From Pomphorhynchus laevis (Eukaryota > Acanthocephala > Palaeacanthocephala > Echinorhynchida > Pomphorhynchidae): a stretch of DNA of 64,000 bases. A program made the translations under genes and the position numbers. Shown piece by piece: positions 22,979 through 34,842 of this stretch. The notes under the pieces are model-generated. The model had not been told where the DNA came from. It did not search any database and saw only the letters and a program-made list of their open reading frames with translations. How positions within the stretch are numbered: the first letter of the stretch is position 1; each line of letters starts with the position of its first letter. Where the stretch lies: the NCBI GenBank assembly GCA_012934845.2, contig WNNJ02002254.1, positions 1-64,000 of the forward strand. The letters run 5' to 3'.

Positions 22979-23214
22979 TACGAATGTGATACTATGGTGG
23001 CACAATCATCGGGCTAATGGAAAATCACTTTCAACAGCCTTCGACCTCCCTCGGACTTGCGCTTCCTTAGTCTAAAGATATTGCGAACACGGACTTCCAC
23101 TGAATTGAGAAGGCATGAGAAGACGGCATGGAAAAGAATCAATTTTAGGGCCTGTACATCATGGTTGATTCTTTCCAAATGATTGGAGAACTTTGACTCA
23201 ACTACATTTGCTAA

Positions 23215-24547
23215 AAAAGATTTATTTTACATGACCACAACAAAACAAAAATGTAAATCATGTGTCGAGAAGGTGTGAACAGAGGTGTTTGAATGTGATA
23301 AAGGAGGGAGTGCGGCGGACGTCGAGAGGGGAGTTGATTCCAGGCGTGTAAGTGGGCGACGAGGAAGCATCTCAGACCGTAGTTGTTGGAGTAATTGGGA
23401 ACGTGGAGTAAGAAGGAATTACGGGAACGCAGCAATAGCGAAGTGGGGCGAGTTTCGTCTAAGAAAGGAAGGTTGATGAATGATGGGGAGGCCACAGCGA
23501 TGAGACGAAAAGTTAGGAGAAGAAGGCGGAGTTTGATGCGGATGTGGATGGTGGGCCAGAAGAGTTGTGCAAGATATGTGGATGTGTGGTCGAAGCGACG
23601 GATACGAAAAAGCACTTGAACCGCAGAGTTGATTATTCGGTGTAGGAGTAGGATGATGGATTTTGAAGAATTTGCGAAAACGCTGAGGCATTAATCGATT
23701 TTAGGAAAAAGAAGCGATTAAAGAAGATACATACAAGAATGGAAGTCGATAAGGGCGCGGATACGGCGGTTGCCATGGATAATGAAGTTAAACGAGTGGA
23801 CCTTGTCACGAACGAAGGGTTTAAGGGAAAGTGATCATCGAAATTGAATCATAGAGAAAGTGAGATTGTGTACTATGGAGATGATCTATGAGGCAAAAAA
23901 TACAGTGGGAGGAGATATGTTGGGTTTAGGGAGAGGATTTACATTATTTTGAATTTGTCGGGGTTTAGAACGAGATGAAGATTGGAGAGACGTTTGTAGA
24001 TAGAAGAGAGACAGTTGGAGGCAGAAATGCCGATATCGTGTATGCGATGTGTGGGTGCATGAGCATAGATGAGGATGTCATCGGCGTATTACATGACGTT
24101 AAAAGAGTAAGGTTTGATAAACGGAGAGAGATCGCCAAGCAGAAGAGAGAAAAACAGGGACCTAAGACTGAATATTGTGGGACCCTGCAAAAAATAGGGA
24201 TGGGAGGGGATGATGATGAAATAGAACAGACGCAAAAGGAGTAGTCGGATAGATATGAGGCAAACCATGCTACGGAGGGAGAAGAAAAGCCGTAATCATA
24301 ACGAAGGAGAGAAAGGAGGAGGGAGTGTTCGACAATGTCGAAGGCGGAGGAAAGGTCGAGCGAGATGAGAACACTATACAGAGCCTTATCTCGAGAAAGG
24401 AGTAAGTCGTTGTAAACTTTCATGCAGGCGATTTCTGTGGAGTGATTAGAGCGGAAAGCGGATTGAAATGGAGGGTATAGATTGATTGAGCAGATATAAG
24501 CGTTGATCTGTATTAAGATAAGGCGTTCTAAGAGCTTAAGGAGAGCC
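23215..24547 (-). pseudogene. L2/CR1-like LINE (family A), 5'-truncated insertion
   Basis: Reads on the minus strand from the RT finger region (LLKLLERLI) through KVYNDLLLSRDKALYSVLIS, LDLSSAFDIVEH and the C-terminal SFLLHVPNYSNNYGLRCFLV. It ends in a 3' UTR with GTGGTCATGTAAAATAAATC. It is the same family as the intact element at 47156 but lacks the first half. Frameshifts break the RT. It interrupts family B ORF1, sharing only TTA at the junction. Confidence 0.8.
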
Positions 24548-25920
24548 TAAGAGCGATCGTAGCTACGCTTAGTGGCGCTCGATCTAGCAGGCACACCAAA
24601 TCCGCCGCACAAACTAGTCCCAGAATCAACAGAATCGGCGGGAGTTTTGCCCGTATTTTTAACCCCACGAAAGTGTGCCGTATTGATTAAACGAGCAGTC
24701 AACCGTGGAAGCGAATTGCCCAAAGTTGTTGGGGCTGAGAGCCCTATAGAGGTGTCTGGTGCTGGGGACTTGCAACTAACGTAAGGTAGATAATTTTCGG
24801 CTGCATGCAAGGACAGCAGTGGAAAGTGTGTTGATGGATCTGATGTTCGTGTAGCTCGGTTACACGACGCATCATTAGAATCGTTCCGAAAGTCGTGAAG
24901 TATGACTTCCTGGGCCGTTGTGTCGATCTTCGGCGCAACATCCTTCGATACATTTGATGAATACGACTCGCCATCCCGACCCCTTGGGATGGCGAAAGAA
25001 GGAATTTGCGGAGGAAGTACAATGCTCCTGTCTGGACATACTTAAAAATATTGTATTGTGTCGGTGTCAGGAGCTGTATTTCTCAATATTCTTGAACAAC
25101 CACAACCTTATGTCCAAATGCGAGTAGGAGTAATAGAATCGCGTACGCATACCTGAGATTCACTCAATTGTCCGCCTAAAGCATCCACGACACTATTACC
25201 GCAACACATATGGCTGTTGTTGATGGCCTCGCCAATCAGAATATTTTCTAAATTTGGCATCTTTACGGAATTCCGAGTAGCCTCAATTCCACGCTCATTA
25301 CAGGTTGCAATTGACATGAAGCGTGGCCTTGTAGGAACTAGTTTATTCATAGGAGAAAATGTAGACGGTGCAGATTCGATATTAGCTATGTCAGCTGTAA
25401 GCGGGAGGGCATCATCATTTGTCTTAGGCAATAGCCTATTGGTCTTAAAAAGCTGAATATCAGCGTCACCATGTGACGTTACGTCAATAGCCGCATGGGT
25501 AAGAGTTTCCAGTACAGACTGCATCCGGCGCAACATGACCGCTGAGCAAAACCCACAGAGGAATTCCTTATCGCTGTCAATGGATTGATGATATGGTATG
25601 GACAAAGTAGTCCAACGCTGACAATCGGTTGCGTCACATGCGACTTGAACCTCTCTCTCTATACCCAGTCGTGAGATCGTGAGGATTAGGCATCGATTCA
25701 GTTAAGGTAGTACTTCCAGACGTACGTTTTCGTCGTCCCATTTGTCATTCGTTTTTCACACTCTATTTGTAGTTGTTAAAATCTCTTATAATCAGATATT
25801 TGCTTTTTGACAGTTGTAACCTATCAACTAATTGATTGTAAGCAACTGTTCTGTGATAATGCTCAAGGTTCCTTCTTCTTGTATGTATATTATATTGTAA
25901 GAATTTATAATAACCAATAC

Positions 25921-26052
25921 TTTTAAACTCATTAAAAAGTGTTTGCCCCAGTCGAGAAAATGCGGCCTTAATGACTTGATTTCAATTGCTAAATCACTCG
26001 AAGCTGCGCATTCACAAACAGGCACGTTTTCTTCGTCTGAAACGTCACTAGC
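25921..26052 (-). CDS. Candidate host exon 2, unknown protein
   Basis: A 132-bp, 44-codon open exon follows acceptor ACCGTACAG (AG at 26053-26054) and precedes a possible donor GTATTG (first base 25920). It contains SDEENVPVCECAASSDLAIE and LRPHFLDWGKHFL. It joins the exon at 26084-26179 in phase 0 across only 31 bases. I do not recognise the family. The frame also stays open past the donor for about 30 more codons, so the exon end is uncertain. Confidence 0.4.
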
Positions 26053-26083
26053 CTGTACGGTAATCGATCACAACCAAACTTAC

Positions 26084-26179
26084 ATTATTTACAAAGACGA
26101 TGATCCTATCATTGCGTAATGCATCAAAGTTATATCGGAAAGCAATATAAGTTGCTACTTTTATCGTAAAATATACCAT
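26084..26179 (-). CDS. Candidate first host exon, unknown protein
   Basis: ATG at 26179 (context GAGAATGG) opens 32 codons (MVYFTIKVATYIAFRYNFDA, then LRNDRIIVFVNN) and meets a consensus donor GTAAGT (first base 26083) in phase 0. The gap to the next open exon is 31 nt, beginning GTAAGT and ending ACAG. Introns this small are known in schistosomes. Reading straight through gives a stop after a few codons, so the spliced form is preferred. Function unknown. Confidence 0.4.
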
Positions 26180-26739
26180 TCTCGATCAGTGTGCAGGACA
26201 TAACAAAGTTTGTCATGCAGTGGAAAACCTTATCAATTTTTAATCGTTAGTCGTTCAATAAAACACAAGTGTGACCGTGTGTATGCTTCACTCTGTTCTA
26301 TTTTTACAACCAAATTTAAATTAAAAAAATTCAAAATATCATAATATAAGGTCAAACCTTCGATACTCTAATGGTAGCTCCGATAACTTCATTGTAAATG
26401 AACGTTGCCGATTTCTTAAAAATATGAAAACATATTGGTATAAACAAATTAAAATAGATTTATATTCTCCATCTACAGTCATCCACCAACGCAACATCAC
26501 GGTTTAGTTTAAAAGGATATATTTTGTTAATTTCGTGATTTTTTTCGAGAATCACAAATTTGTGATGTTTAATTTCGAAGATAAGCTCGATATATATATA
26601 CCGGTAGCAAATAAAAAACCGATAAGTTTTTAGAACAAAATATCACTGAGGAAAGCCAATCCCAATGGAGAACACAAGATTTGGAAAATTCATAAAAATC
26701 TGTAATAGCTGTGGATTAAAAATTTGAAATGCTTGCAGA

Positions 26740-27130
26740 CATACATTAATGAACGTTTATCGGCTACCCAATATTGAAACGTAATAACAAATATTGATTC
26801 TCGTTCCATATTCTCAAATTAAGATTTATCGAAAGCTTATTATTAAATCCTTTTACTCGAAACAGGTAAGTTGTATATGACATTGAAAGCGCGTGGCAAG
26901 CTCTACCGATACCAACATATACCATATGGTTTAGCAAATAGCTTCATTTTTTAGAGACTCAAGAATAATATCAAATCGTAAAATCATGCATATATTTTAT
27001 ATATTTTACCTCGATGATCTTATCATCTGCGGTATGACATTTCGCGATTTTCTTAAACCGAATAGAGTAAACATCTTGTTCACATTAGGACATGAAAAAT
27101 GATGGTGAAGTTGAGCGTTTCGTAGGCTTA
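26740..27130 (+). mobile_element. Ty3/Gypsy-like reverse transcriptase fossil
   Basis: The plus strand holds the central part of an LTR-retrotransposon RT: a KLYMTLKARG-like strand, LYRYQHIPYGLANS and YLDDLIICG, in the order usual for Ty3/Gypsy. No LTRs were recognised on either side. It is old and broken in several places; sequence as far as about 27500 may belong to the same copy. Confidence 0.55.
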
Positions 27131-28155
27131 ATATGAAAAATAATTTCAATTAAAGTTATAATAAGACGGAAAATCTCTTAATAATTGAGAATGCATCATA
27201 CCATCCGCGTTGTCATTTATGGCAATGTTCTTGAGCACCGTGATAAACACTTTTATGTTCTTCATAAGCTTAATTCTAAAAATCACATGTCCTGCCGATG
27301 TATCTGCAAAACGGAAACAGTTTATTAAAAGAATAGTATTCTTTTAAACACCAAACGAGTCGAAAAATATCCAAATGTCAATAAAACAGTGGTAATGGAT
27401 GTGGCGATAAGGATAACAGACCGAACAATCTTGGTAAAAAAAATTCAAACATGATGCGTTACGATGATTACATACTCATATCAGCACGGTGAAAACATTA
27501 AAAATAGTGTTTTCATATTAAATAAACGATGAAACGAAAAGCTTGAGATGAAACGAAATTCGAACTTGAGATATCATCTGTCACTGTAATATTTAAAAAT
27601 ATTGCGAATTATGATATTAACATCGTAATTTGAATCTAATCTAAACATCGTAATCTAAAGTCAATATAAAGTAAAATAAGCAATAATAATATTAATTTAA
27701 TTAATTAAAAACAAAATATATCTGAATATGTTTATATGCAATACTTATTACAAAAATGATTTTTAATCCCTTACATTTTTAATTTTGCAGCAAAATTAAA
27801 AATTTAATACCAATTTTTCACATACTTGTTTTTATATCAAGTGAAAAAAAGTCATTTTATTAAATCTTGCTCTTATAGAATTTTTAAAGTTAAGTTAGTT
27901 GTTAAGGTTCGAATGTTGTAAGCTGTGGGAAGCTCAAATTACAATAGACACCACTATTACATATTTGAAGCTCAACAACAACCTTAATTTGCTGGTACTC
28001 TTGTATTGTTTTTCCTTTGATACCATTTTTCGCTGCAATATGGGTGTATAAGATAAGCGCCTTGCTTATTTTTAGTATAGAATAAGCTCCTCGCTTATTC
28101 CACCGAGTGAGAACATTACGAACGGATAAAAATTTGATATTTCGATACAATTTAC
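27131..28155. other. Mixed A/T-rich region
   Basis: 27131-27560 may be the continuation of the Gypsy-like fossil. 27560-27900 is A/T-rich filler. No exon is supported. Confidence 0.35.
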
Positions 28156-28235
28156 CTGTTTGCTTGACTATTTTTCGATTCCCGTGATAATTGGACCGGT
28201 TGGACATATTAAGTTTGTATGAAGGAGCCAAATGG
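28156..28235 (-). CDS. Candidate internal host exon, unknown protein
   Basis: An 80-bp open segment lies between a strong acceptor (TTTTCATTTTCAG, AG at 28236-28237) and a donor GTAAAT (first base 28155). The peptide reads HLAPSYKLNMSNRSNYHGNR, then KIVKQT. The frame remains open beyond the donor for some 80 codons. Its phases do not join directly to the exon at 26179. Family not recognised; it could also be chance. Confidence 0.3.
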
Positions 28236-29499
28236 CTGAAAATGAAAATGTATATCATTGATCACACCGTCCTATCCTCGAAAAATTCATTACATTCAAT
28301 TTCAAGACGATAACTTGGGTTCCGGGTAGTCGAGTTCTTTTTAGAAATTAAGTCATCAGAAACAGTATTCAGTGGTCTCGCTGACTACTGAACTAAAGAG
28401 ATTTTAAAGTTCACTTGTCAACAAATTACGGATAATATTCCGTAAAACAAGCAATGGATATTTCTTCGTGTAAATCCCTAATTTAGAAGGATGATATACT
28501 CAATTTAATTATTGATAGTCATCCGTTCACCTTACATAAACGATAAGGGGGTTAACTATATTTTCAAGTAGATGTTATTTAATTCTCCATTTTTGATTTC
28601 ATTCATTGATCATTTTGATTTTGTGTATATATTGTATATACGAAATGAAAAGTATACTAAATATATACTATAATATATACTATAATATATAATATATATA
28701 CTATGCAAAATATATACGGAGAGCCTTGGAAAGAACTACATGACGTTTTGTACGTTCTTTGCAGGTAGCTTTACTTAAACTGTATTGACTATGTTAATGC
28801 TATGAAGACCATACAAGGGTCTACTGTAGCTACGCTTATTAGGTTTTTGATGATGTAACATCAATTATTGGATTTATATTAGTTAAAATTATCAATGAAC
28901 TTATCATTCCCTACATGAGAACCGAGAATCATAATTCTTTCATCTTTTATTTGTAACTCCCTAGTTTCGAATATAAATTTTTTAATGTAAATATAAATTT
29001 TAAACTTTATAATTGAAAATTTAATTATATCAAGTTTGCGATATTTTAGTTTATTTTTGGTCTGATACTGACAGTTAAAACTTCAATATTTTAATTGTAA
29101 AGAAAGCCATGTTCCTGTTTGTTCACTCTGTGAGGATTATATTTTAATTGATGGATATTGTTTGAATAGAATCGGATACGACTATCAACTTGGTAAAAAT
29201 ATTACTATTTATGGCATTATGACATTATTACCATTTATGACATTATCATCAACTTGTTAAACAGAGACAATATCTTTCCGGTGACGGAAAGAGCACATTA
29301 AGTACGAAACGTTTATTAAACGAGAACATAATGTAGCGGAAGCAATACTAAAGACGTTAATTTAGAACTTACGTGTGAAAATCAAAATAATATTAATTAT
29401 ATTAAAGTTGTAATTAACAGAAAAGAAAAGATGACTGCTATCGTGATCAAAATATTCTGCTTGATACGGCCGGTTTAGCACTTAAACGAATACGCATTT
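28236..29499. other. Non-coding, A/T-rich
   Basis: Includes a short TATATACTATAATATA repeat at 28615-28700. No gene or known element recognised. Confidence 0.45.
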
Positions 29500-29667
29500 T
29501 CAACAGTTCAGTATCGATTGAGGATACACTATAGTTTTTGATTTCGTAATTTCTTTGTTGCTGTTCAGTGTTGAAATATCGGCGATGTCCTGGTCAGCGA
29601 TGGTTTCGTTATCACCCAAAATGTTGACGGACAGTCCTAGACCAAACGTCGGCCTTTGCAATCGGCC
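29500..29667 (-). other. Short unexplained open frame
   Basis: A frame of about 55 codons on the minus strand reads RPTFGLGLSVNILGDNETIA, then DQDIADISTLNSNKE, and ends with TGA at 29500-29502. Composition looks protein-like and G+C is higher than the surroundings. It could be part of a decayed retroelement or a terminal exon. No family recognised. Confidence 0.25.
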
Positions 29668-29668
29668 T

Positions 29669-29856
29669 CATCAACGAATCAAAATAATATATCAGAGAGG
29701 ATAATTACATATCCTCTATATAGGAAGCAATCCCTCATCAACGCATCAAAATAATATTTTAGAGAGGATAATTACATATCCTCGATATGGAAAGCAATCC
29801 CTCATCAACGCATCAAAATAATATATTAGAGAGGATAATTGCATATCCTCTATATT
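29669..29856 (+). repeat. 67-bp tandem repeat, about 2.8 copies
   Basis: CATCAACGCATCAAAATAAT starts units at 29669, 29736 and 29803, a 67-bp period. Units contain GAGAGGATAATTACATATCC with few differences. Confidence 0.85.
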
Positions 29857-29900
29857 GCACATATATGAAGATATGTGCAAACGATCATCTTGTACTTTAG

Positions 29901-29932
29901 ATCTAGGACCATCATGAATGATGGTCCTAGAT
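29901..29932. repeat. Near-perfect 32-bp palindrome
   Basis: A 15-bp arm ATCTAGGACCATCAT is followed by GA and its exact reverse complement. Confidence 0.85.
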
Positions 29933-29980
29933 TCATGATCCTTTACAAGCCAAGATCCTTTACACGCTCTTAACATAACA

Positions 29981-30196
29981 GAGTACCTATCTCTTTTGTT
30001 GGACGACAAGAGCGCTAGCGAAAACAGCTTTGAAGCGAATCGGCAAATCGAAGTTGAGGCGACGGAGCTTCACATTTCATATCACTACAACGAGCACTAC
30101 AATAGCCTGCGAAGGATGGACAGCGACTGCGACGAACCAGCTTCAGTCAACCTTCGCGAATTCGGCCGCCGAGGGACACGACGCTGCCCACAATAA
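29981..30196 (+). CDS. OTUD3-like deubiquitinase exon or fragment
   Basis: The plus-strand frame reads through an OTU-domain C-terminus: TELHISYHYNEHYNSLRRMD, then CDEPA, ending at TAA 30194-30196. This matches OTUD3 closely (human ELHIAYRYGEHYDSVRR, then EAPAHL, from memory). The His of EHY is the catalytic His of OTU cysteine proteases, which remove ubiquitin from proteins. The Cys-bearing part (GDGNCLFRA-type) was not found upstream. A possible acceptor ACATAACAG ends at 29980. After EPA the frame leaves recognisable homology and soon stops, so this is either a last exon with a divergent end or a gene fragment. It is more G+C-rich than its surroundings. Confidence 0.55.
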   Translation, partial: EYLSLLLDDKSASENSFEANRQIEVEATELHISYHYNEHYNSLRRMDSDCDEPASVNLREFGRRGTRRCPQ

Positions 30197-30878
30197 GAGG
30201 AAAGACATTGAGTGAATTTATTTGGTGACGTTATTTATCCTTTACAATTGTTTCTTTTAGAATTGTTGCTTTAGAAAAAAAAACAAAAAAAAACGAAATC
30301 TTTTATTTTTTTTCAATAGAACAAAATAAATATATTTTAAGATAAAATATTTAATTTCATTTGTATTCCATTGTTTGATGCTGAGAAATATTTGCTTTTG
30401 ATCAATTCTATTAAGTTTTTATCAACACATCTTTTGAATCGATTAGACATCTTTAATTTCACTAAATGCTACAACATTTGAGCCATGTATCATTAAATAT
30501 TGTCCACTAAGCATGATTGAAATTGTGCTTAATGCATGTCCATATCTTACTTACATCTCACATAAAACTTACTTATTTTTCAAAATTAATTAATAAAACC
30601 TATTTTATCAGTAATCAGTAAAATTGTAGATCAATTAATTAATCAATTAATTAATCAAGAATTGTAGATCGAAATTTAAAAAAAAATAAAAATTTAAATC
30701 AATTTTTTCGCTTAACATTTAGCGAAATGCTGGATAAAGCATGATTCGGTATACATAATTTGATTTGAAGAAAATTACAACAAAAGTACTTTACACTGTA
30801 AATTTGCTATCGTCATGTAATAGTTGAACGATATCAACTATCGCTCAACATATTGTTCATTGTTTTCTAACACACAAT
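30197..30878. other. A/T-rich spacer
   Basis: Poly-A-rich segment at 30270-30310 and TTAATTAATCAATTAATTAA at 30635-30655. No gene seen. Confidence 0.5.
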
Positions 30879-30991
30879 TCACTTTGGTTTAATGTCTTGG
30901 ATATAGTGCTTTAAAATATGCGACCGTCCAAGGTTTGGTGCTAAATACAAAAATAACGCTAGATAGTCGCCAACATTAGAGTCGGCGAGTT
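30879..30991 (-). CDS. Candidate last exon of a host gene, unknown protein
   Basis: A strong acceptor (TATTCTCTTGTTCAG, AG at 30992-30993) opens a 113-bp exon of 36 codons plus TGA at 30879-30881. It reads DSNVGDYLALFLYLAPNLGR, then SHILKHYIQDIKPK. Codon use looks protein-coding and G+C is above background. Two bases are taken from the previous exon, which would lie at higher coordinates on the minus strand and was not identified. I do not recognise the family. Confidence 0.45.
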
Positions 30992-31117
30992 CTGAACAAG
31001 AGAATATAGCTTGTTGTTTTAAAACCTTTTGACGAGCCAAGATTACAGAAGCCACTGAACGATTTAAATAAATATCTAAACATCGTCATTATATAAGTGT
31101 TCATAAATCTTACCATA

Positions 31118-31700
31118 TTTCTTGTCTCTTATTAGTCAAAAATAATTATGAATGTATCGTCATCACGACATGACTAAATCATATTTAGATCACTACACAG
31201 CAATGAGAACTCACAAACTAAATATTGAAATATAGCATAATTTTTATGTCCTAAACTAAACAACATATATCTATCAGAGGATGACTGCGTAGATATCAAA
31301 CTTATATATTATCAGTAGAAAAACACTCGATAAAAAAACAAACATTAAGTGCAAAGTAAGTTGATTACCAAATGTAATAATTAATATATGAAATTTAAAT
31401 GAAATATGAATTAAATTGACAAATTTAATCACTTTTAATTTTAATTATCATTTTTATTTGATGGAAGACATTCTAACGTAATTTTTACTTAAAGAAAGGA
31501 AATAAATATTATTAAAAATCGTTATCTATAAATATCGTATATCTGTGTTTAATAAAATGATATTGTATCAACTTAAACAAAGTATAAAATTATTATTCAA
31601 AAATAATTATAAATATGTCATCGTCAAAGCCATGACTAAATCATATTGACTACACAGCAATGAGAACTCACAAACTAAATATAGAAGTATAGCGTAATTT
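31118..31700 (+). repeat. Direct repeat of ~105 bp (31137-31240, 31603-31700)
   Basis: Both copies carry ACTACACAGCAATGAGAACT and CACAAACTAAATAT with small differences. The 360 bp between them hold nothing recognisable. Confidence 0.7.
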
Positions 31701-34329
31701 TAATTAAAATTAATTAATATTGATTTAATTAAAAAATTTAATATTTTCGTACATCTTCTTGTTTAATAGAAGGATATTTTATTCAATATAAGGATATTTC
31801 GCTTAAATGATTATATCGCTTAATTTATTTCATAAATACAAAATATTATAAAATAACTTTTTGTTGGACAAAATAATTTGCCTGATTTTACGACTTTATG
31901 CTGCTAGTTTACAATCATAAAAATGAAATTTTTTTTTCAAAATATTTTTCAAATGTGACAACATTCGATATAGTTTGTTCGACAACTGTATTGTCTAAAC
32001 ATTGATAAACCAAAAATAAAAATATTTGTGTTAAGAGACTCTCCATTACATTCAACACTACATAATTATGATAATAATTTGCGTTTTTATAAAATTAAAG
32101 GTAAATATTAGTATTAAAATATTAAAATAATATTAATTATAATAATTATCCCTTATTTTGAATTAAATATGTGTCAATATTATGACTACTATCTAATTAA
32201 TAAGTTATAGCTTATTATTAATATTTTATTCAATATTCTTCAATATTTAACAGCTTAAACACACAATTTTTTTCGCAAGGCGATACGTTAATAGAATAAT
32301 TAATCTATGTTTTTGTGTTAGTAGAAACCAATATTTCCTATATAATTTGGTTATTGCGTGATCCTAACCGGAAGTAGTATATTGTATATATTAATATATA
32401 ATTTTTTAATTGGAATGAGACATGCTGGGTTAAAATATTTGTGAATGGTTTTAGGGCCAAACCCAGCCAAAAAACGTTTAAGATTTTAAATATAAAATCT
32501 TAAACGTTTACTATTTTAAATATTTTAATATATAATTTTTAGAAACTAAAAAATTAAAGACCTTGGTTTTTAATAATATTAAAAACATATTAAAAAGATA
32601 AGTCAATATATTGTTGCCTTATGCTATTTGCAAAAGTGAAGAAGCCTTTTAATTTATAGTTTCTTAAAGATTTTTCTAGCTAGTGAATGTTATTGGACCG
32701 ACAAATATAGTTATCACGAGTTTATTCCATGTTTTTTACAAATAAATGCTTGTTGATATAAGTGCTTTGTGAATTATTATTGATAATTTATAGTGTAATT
32801 ATTCAAATTATTTATAATTATATAATTGAAAAAACTATCAGGATAAAGTTTAAATAAATAATCATTTATAACACAATTGCGAACTACACTGAATTTTAAA
32901 ATGGCAAAGACAGCTGCAATGTGCATTAAAGCTACGCGATTCCATCATCCTTAAAATTAATAGTTGATTTGAAAACATATAATTTTTAGTTTTTATTCCT
33001 AAATGATGTGTATTAAAACAATGTATTTAAACAATGTGTATTTAAACAATGTATTTCAAAAAGCATTTATAATACTTGTATGGCAATCGATGAATTCACA
33101 ACCTTTATCATTGTATAGAAAAACAACTCATATAAAAATTCTTTAACATTTTACTGGACACATTCAAAATTTTATTAATATAGTCTTTGATAACACATTT
33201 GGTCTCCTCGTGAATTGTATAAATTGCTAACAATGTATAGTGTGAGCAATACAATGAATTGTATTGTGTTAACTAAGCTTTAATAAACTTAATTTGCTTG
33301 TATTCGTCTATTCTGTTTAAATGATAGCTAGACATATTATCATTATAATATGAAACTTCATTGGTTTATATAATTCTAGCTAAAACCCTTTAAATCATCT
33401 AAAAATAAATTTACTGCTGACATTTTGTTTTCACATTGTAATTAGTTTCTACGATTTTAAACAAGGATCTCATTAATACGGAATCAGAGTAAAAATTATC
33501 ATATAATTATGTGATATATATAATATGATATATATTATATACAATATGATATAATATGATATTATACAAATAGTTAAATTGTTATTATTAACAAATTATC
33601 AAATTAATCAAATATATAAATTATATTTGATTTCTGCATGTAGTATAATAAATGTAAATGTTTATCAGTTAATGAATATAATTTTTAATAGATAAAATAA
33701 TTATATATTAAATGTTTTTCAATTGTTTATTTAAAGAATTAAACGATATTTTGCAAGACATCAGTATAAACATAAATTAAACAAAAATCAAAAGCAAAAA
33801 AGCAACAATATTAAGAGAAAATTTAGCGCAAATAAAATACATCAGTAGAAAAATAAGAAAAAATTCAATCTAAATGGGTACATCAGTGACTCATTGTTTG
33901 GATTTATTTCAAATTGTTCATTTATCATATCATAAACTAACAATAATAATGATTTTCTTAACAAACTATCATAAACTGCAATTCGTTCATGTATTTTGAT
34001 CGTAAAACAGAAAAGAGAAAGGACAAATATGTTTTATTTCAATTTCGCCTTTCGGCTTCATCAGAAAAATTGTATATATTATCAAGGTATTTTTAAATTA
34101 TCTCTCTCAAAGATTATTTATCAACACAAATCAACAATTTTGGTTTTGTCGTTATCTTTTATTCTGGTACAGCTAATTGCAAACTGATAAACTGCAGAAG
34201 GCTTGATAGCCAAATGATTTTGAAAAAAAATAATTTTTATTTTTATACACACGGTTTTTATTTCAAATTAATTATATATATTGCGATTAATTTGGCTCTA
34301 GGCTAGGATCCGCTGTGAACTATATATAT
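31701..34329. other. Long A/T-rich stretch
   Basis: I see no gene. Small features include a GAATTGTATT-rich patch near 33220-33270, a TATAATATGATATA repeat at 33510-33560, and a hammerhead-like core at 34043-34064 (listed separately). Confidence 0.45.
34043..34064 (-). ncRNA. Hammerhead-like core, incomplete
   Basis: The minus strand reads CTGATGA-AGCC-GAAA-GGC-GAAA, giving a 3-bp stem II. I could not find convincing stem I or stem III partners, so this is a relic or a coincidence. Confidence 0.3.
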
Positions 34330-34494
34330 CAGCAAGATCACTAAATGACCAACATAATATATTACAAAGAATACAGCACCGCCACCTGGGATCCTCAAAG
34401 GACCAATATATTAATTAAAGGATTGATTCAACAAGGACTGTCTATTACACCTATCTGCTTTTCTCTATATATAGAGAGAGAATTTCATGCTTTC

Positions 34495-34550
34495 ACACTG
34501 CAAGATGGCGTACAGTTTTGGCTTTGAGAAGCCTCATCAGTTGCAGCAAT
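34495..34550 (-). ncRNA. Type I hammerhead, array unit 1 (decayed)
   Basis: CTGATGAG and stem II are intact, but the base preceding AAA is changed (CAAAAC instead of CGAAAC). The triplet is ATC. Probably inactive. Confidence 0.7.
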
Positions 34551-34842
34551 ACAATGTATACACATGAAAAACATACTATATATAGATTTAAGCAGAAAGA
34601 ATTCACTATATGCTAATTGCATGATGTAGCTTGCGCTTTCGAAGTCAATGCAGTGAATTCTTTTCAATGTAATAGACATCAGCGCGATCACTAAATAAAC
34701 AATATAATAAATTACAAAGGAAACAGCACCGCCGCCTGGGATCCTGAGGACCAATAAATGAATTAGAGGATTGATTCAACCGGGACTGTGTAATACACCT
34801 TTTTGCTTTTCTCTATATATAGAGAGAGAATTTCATGCTTCC

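Larger units (their letters stand above)
19905..25760 (-). pseudogene. CR1-like LINE (family B), broken, with an inserted LINE
   Basis: On the minus strand the element starts near 25740 with a basic N-terminus (MGRRKRTSGS). An ORF1 zinc finger, CDATDC-x-x-W then FLCGFC, follows at 25550-25650. A younger LINE (23215-24547) splits it; across that insertion the reading resumes in frame (RS, then LLANVVESKF). The ORF1 C-terminus (LRRRIEAGHTNLTIKDFRVV) ends near 22750. ORF2 has an endonuclease (IIAITETWLHPD near 22500) and RT motifs FFDLSKAFD (about 20900), GVPQG (about 20725) and LLYADDL (about 20645). A C-terminal LESFKRRLRNYL lies near 20180. Several frameshifts and stops interrupt ORF2. The foldback element begins at the 3' boundary. 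Confidence 0.75.

Noticed and set aside
23285-23619. Plus-strand frames over the LINE at 23215-24547
   Set aside because: They are antisense shadows of the ORF2 C-terminal region.
32898-32955. Short ATGGCAAAG-started frame on the plus strand
   Set aside because: Only 17 codons before a stop and no donor or motif.
33996-34187. 63-codon plus-strand frame next to the array
   Set aside because: A/T-rich, no motif, overlaps a hammerhead-like core on the other strand.
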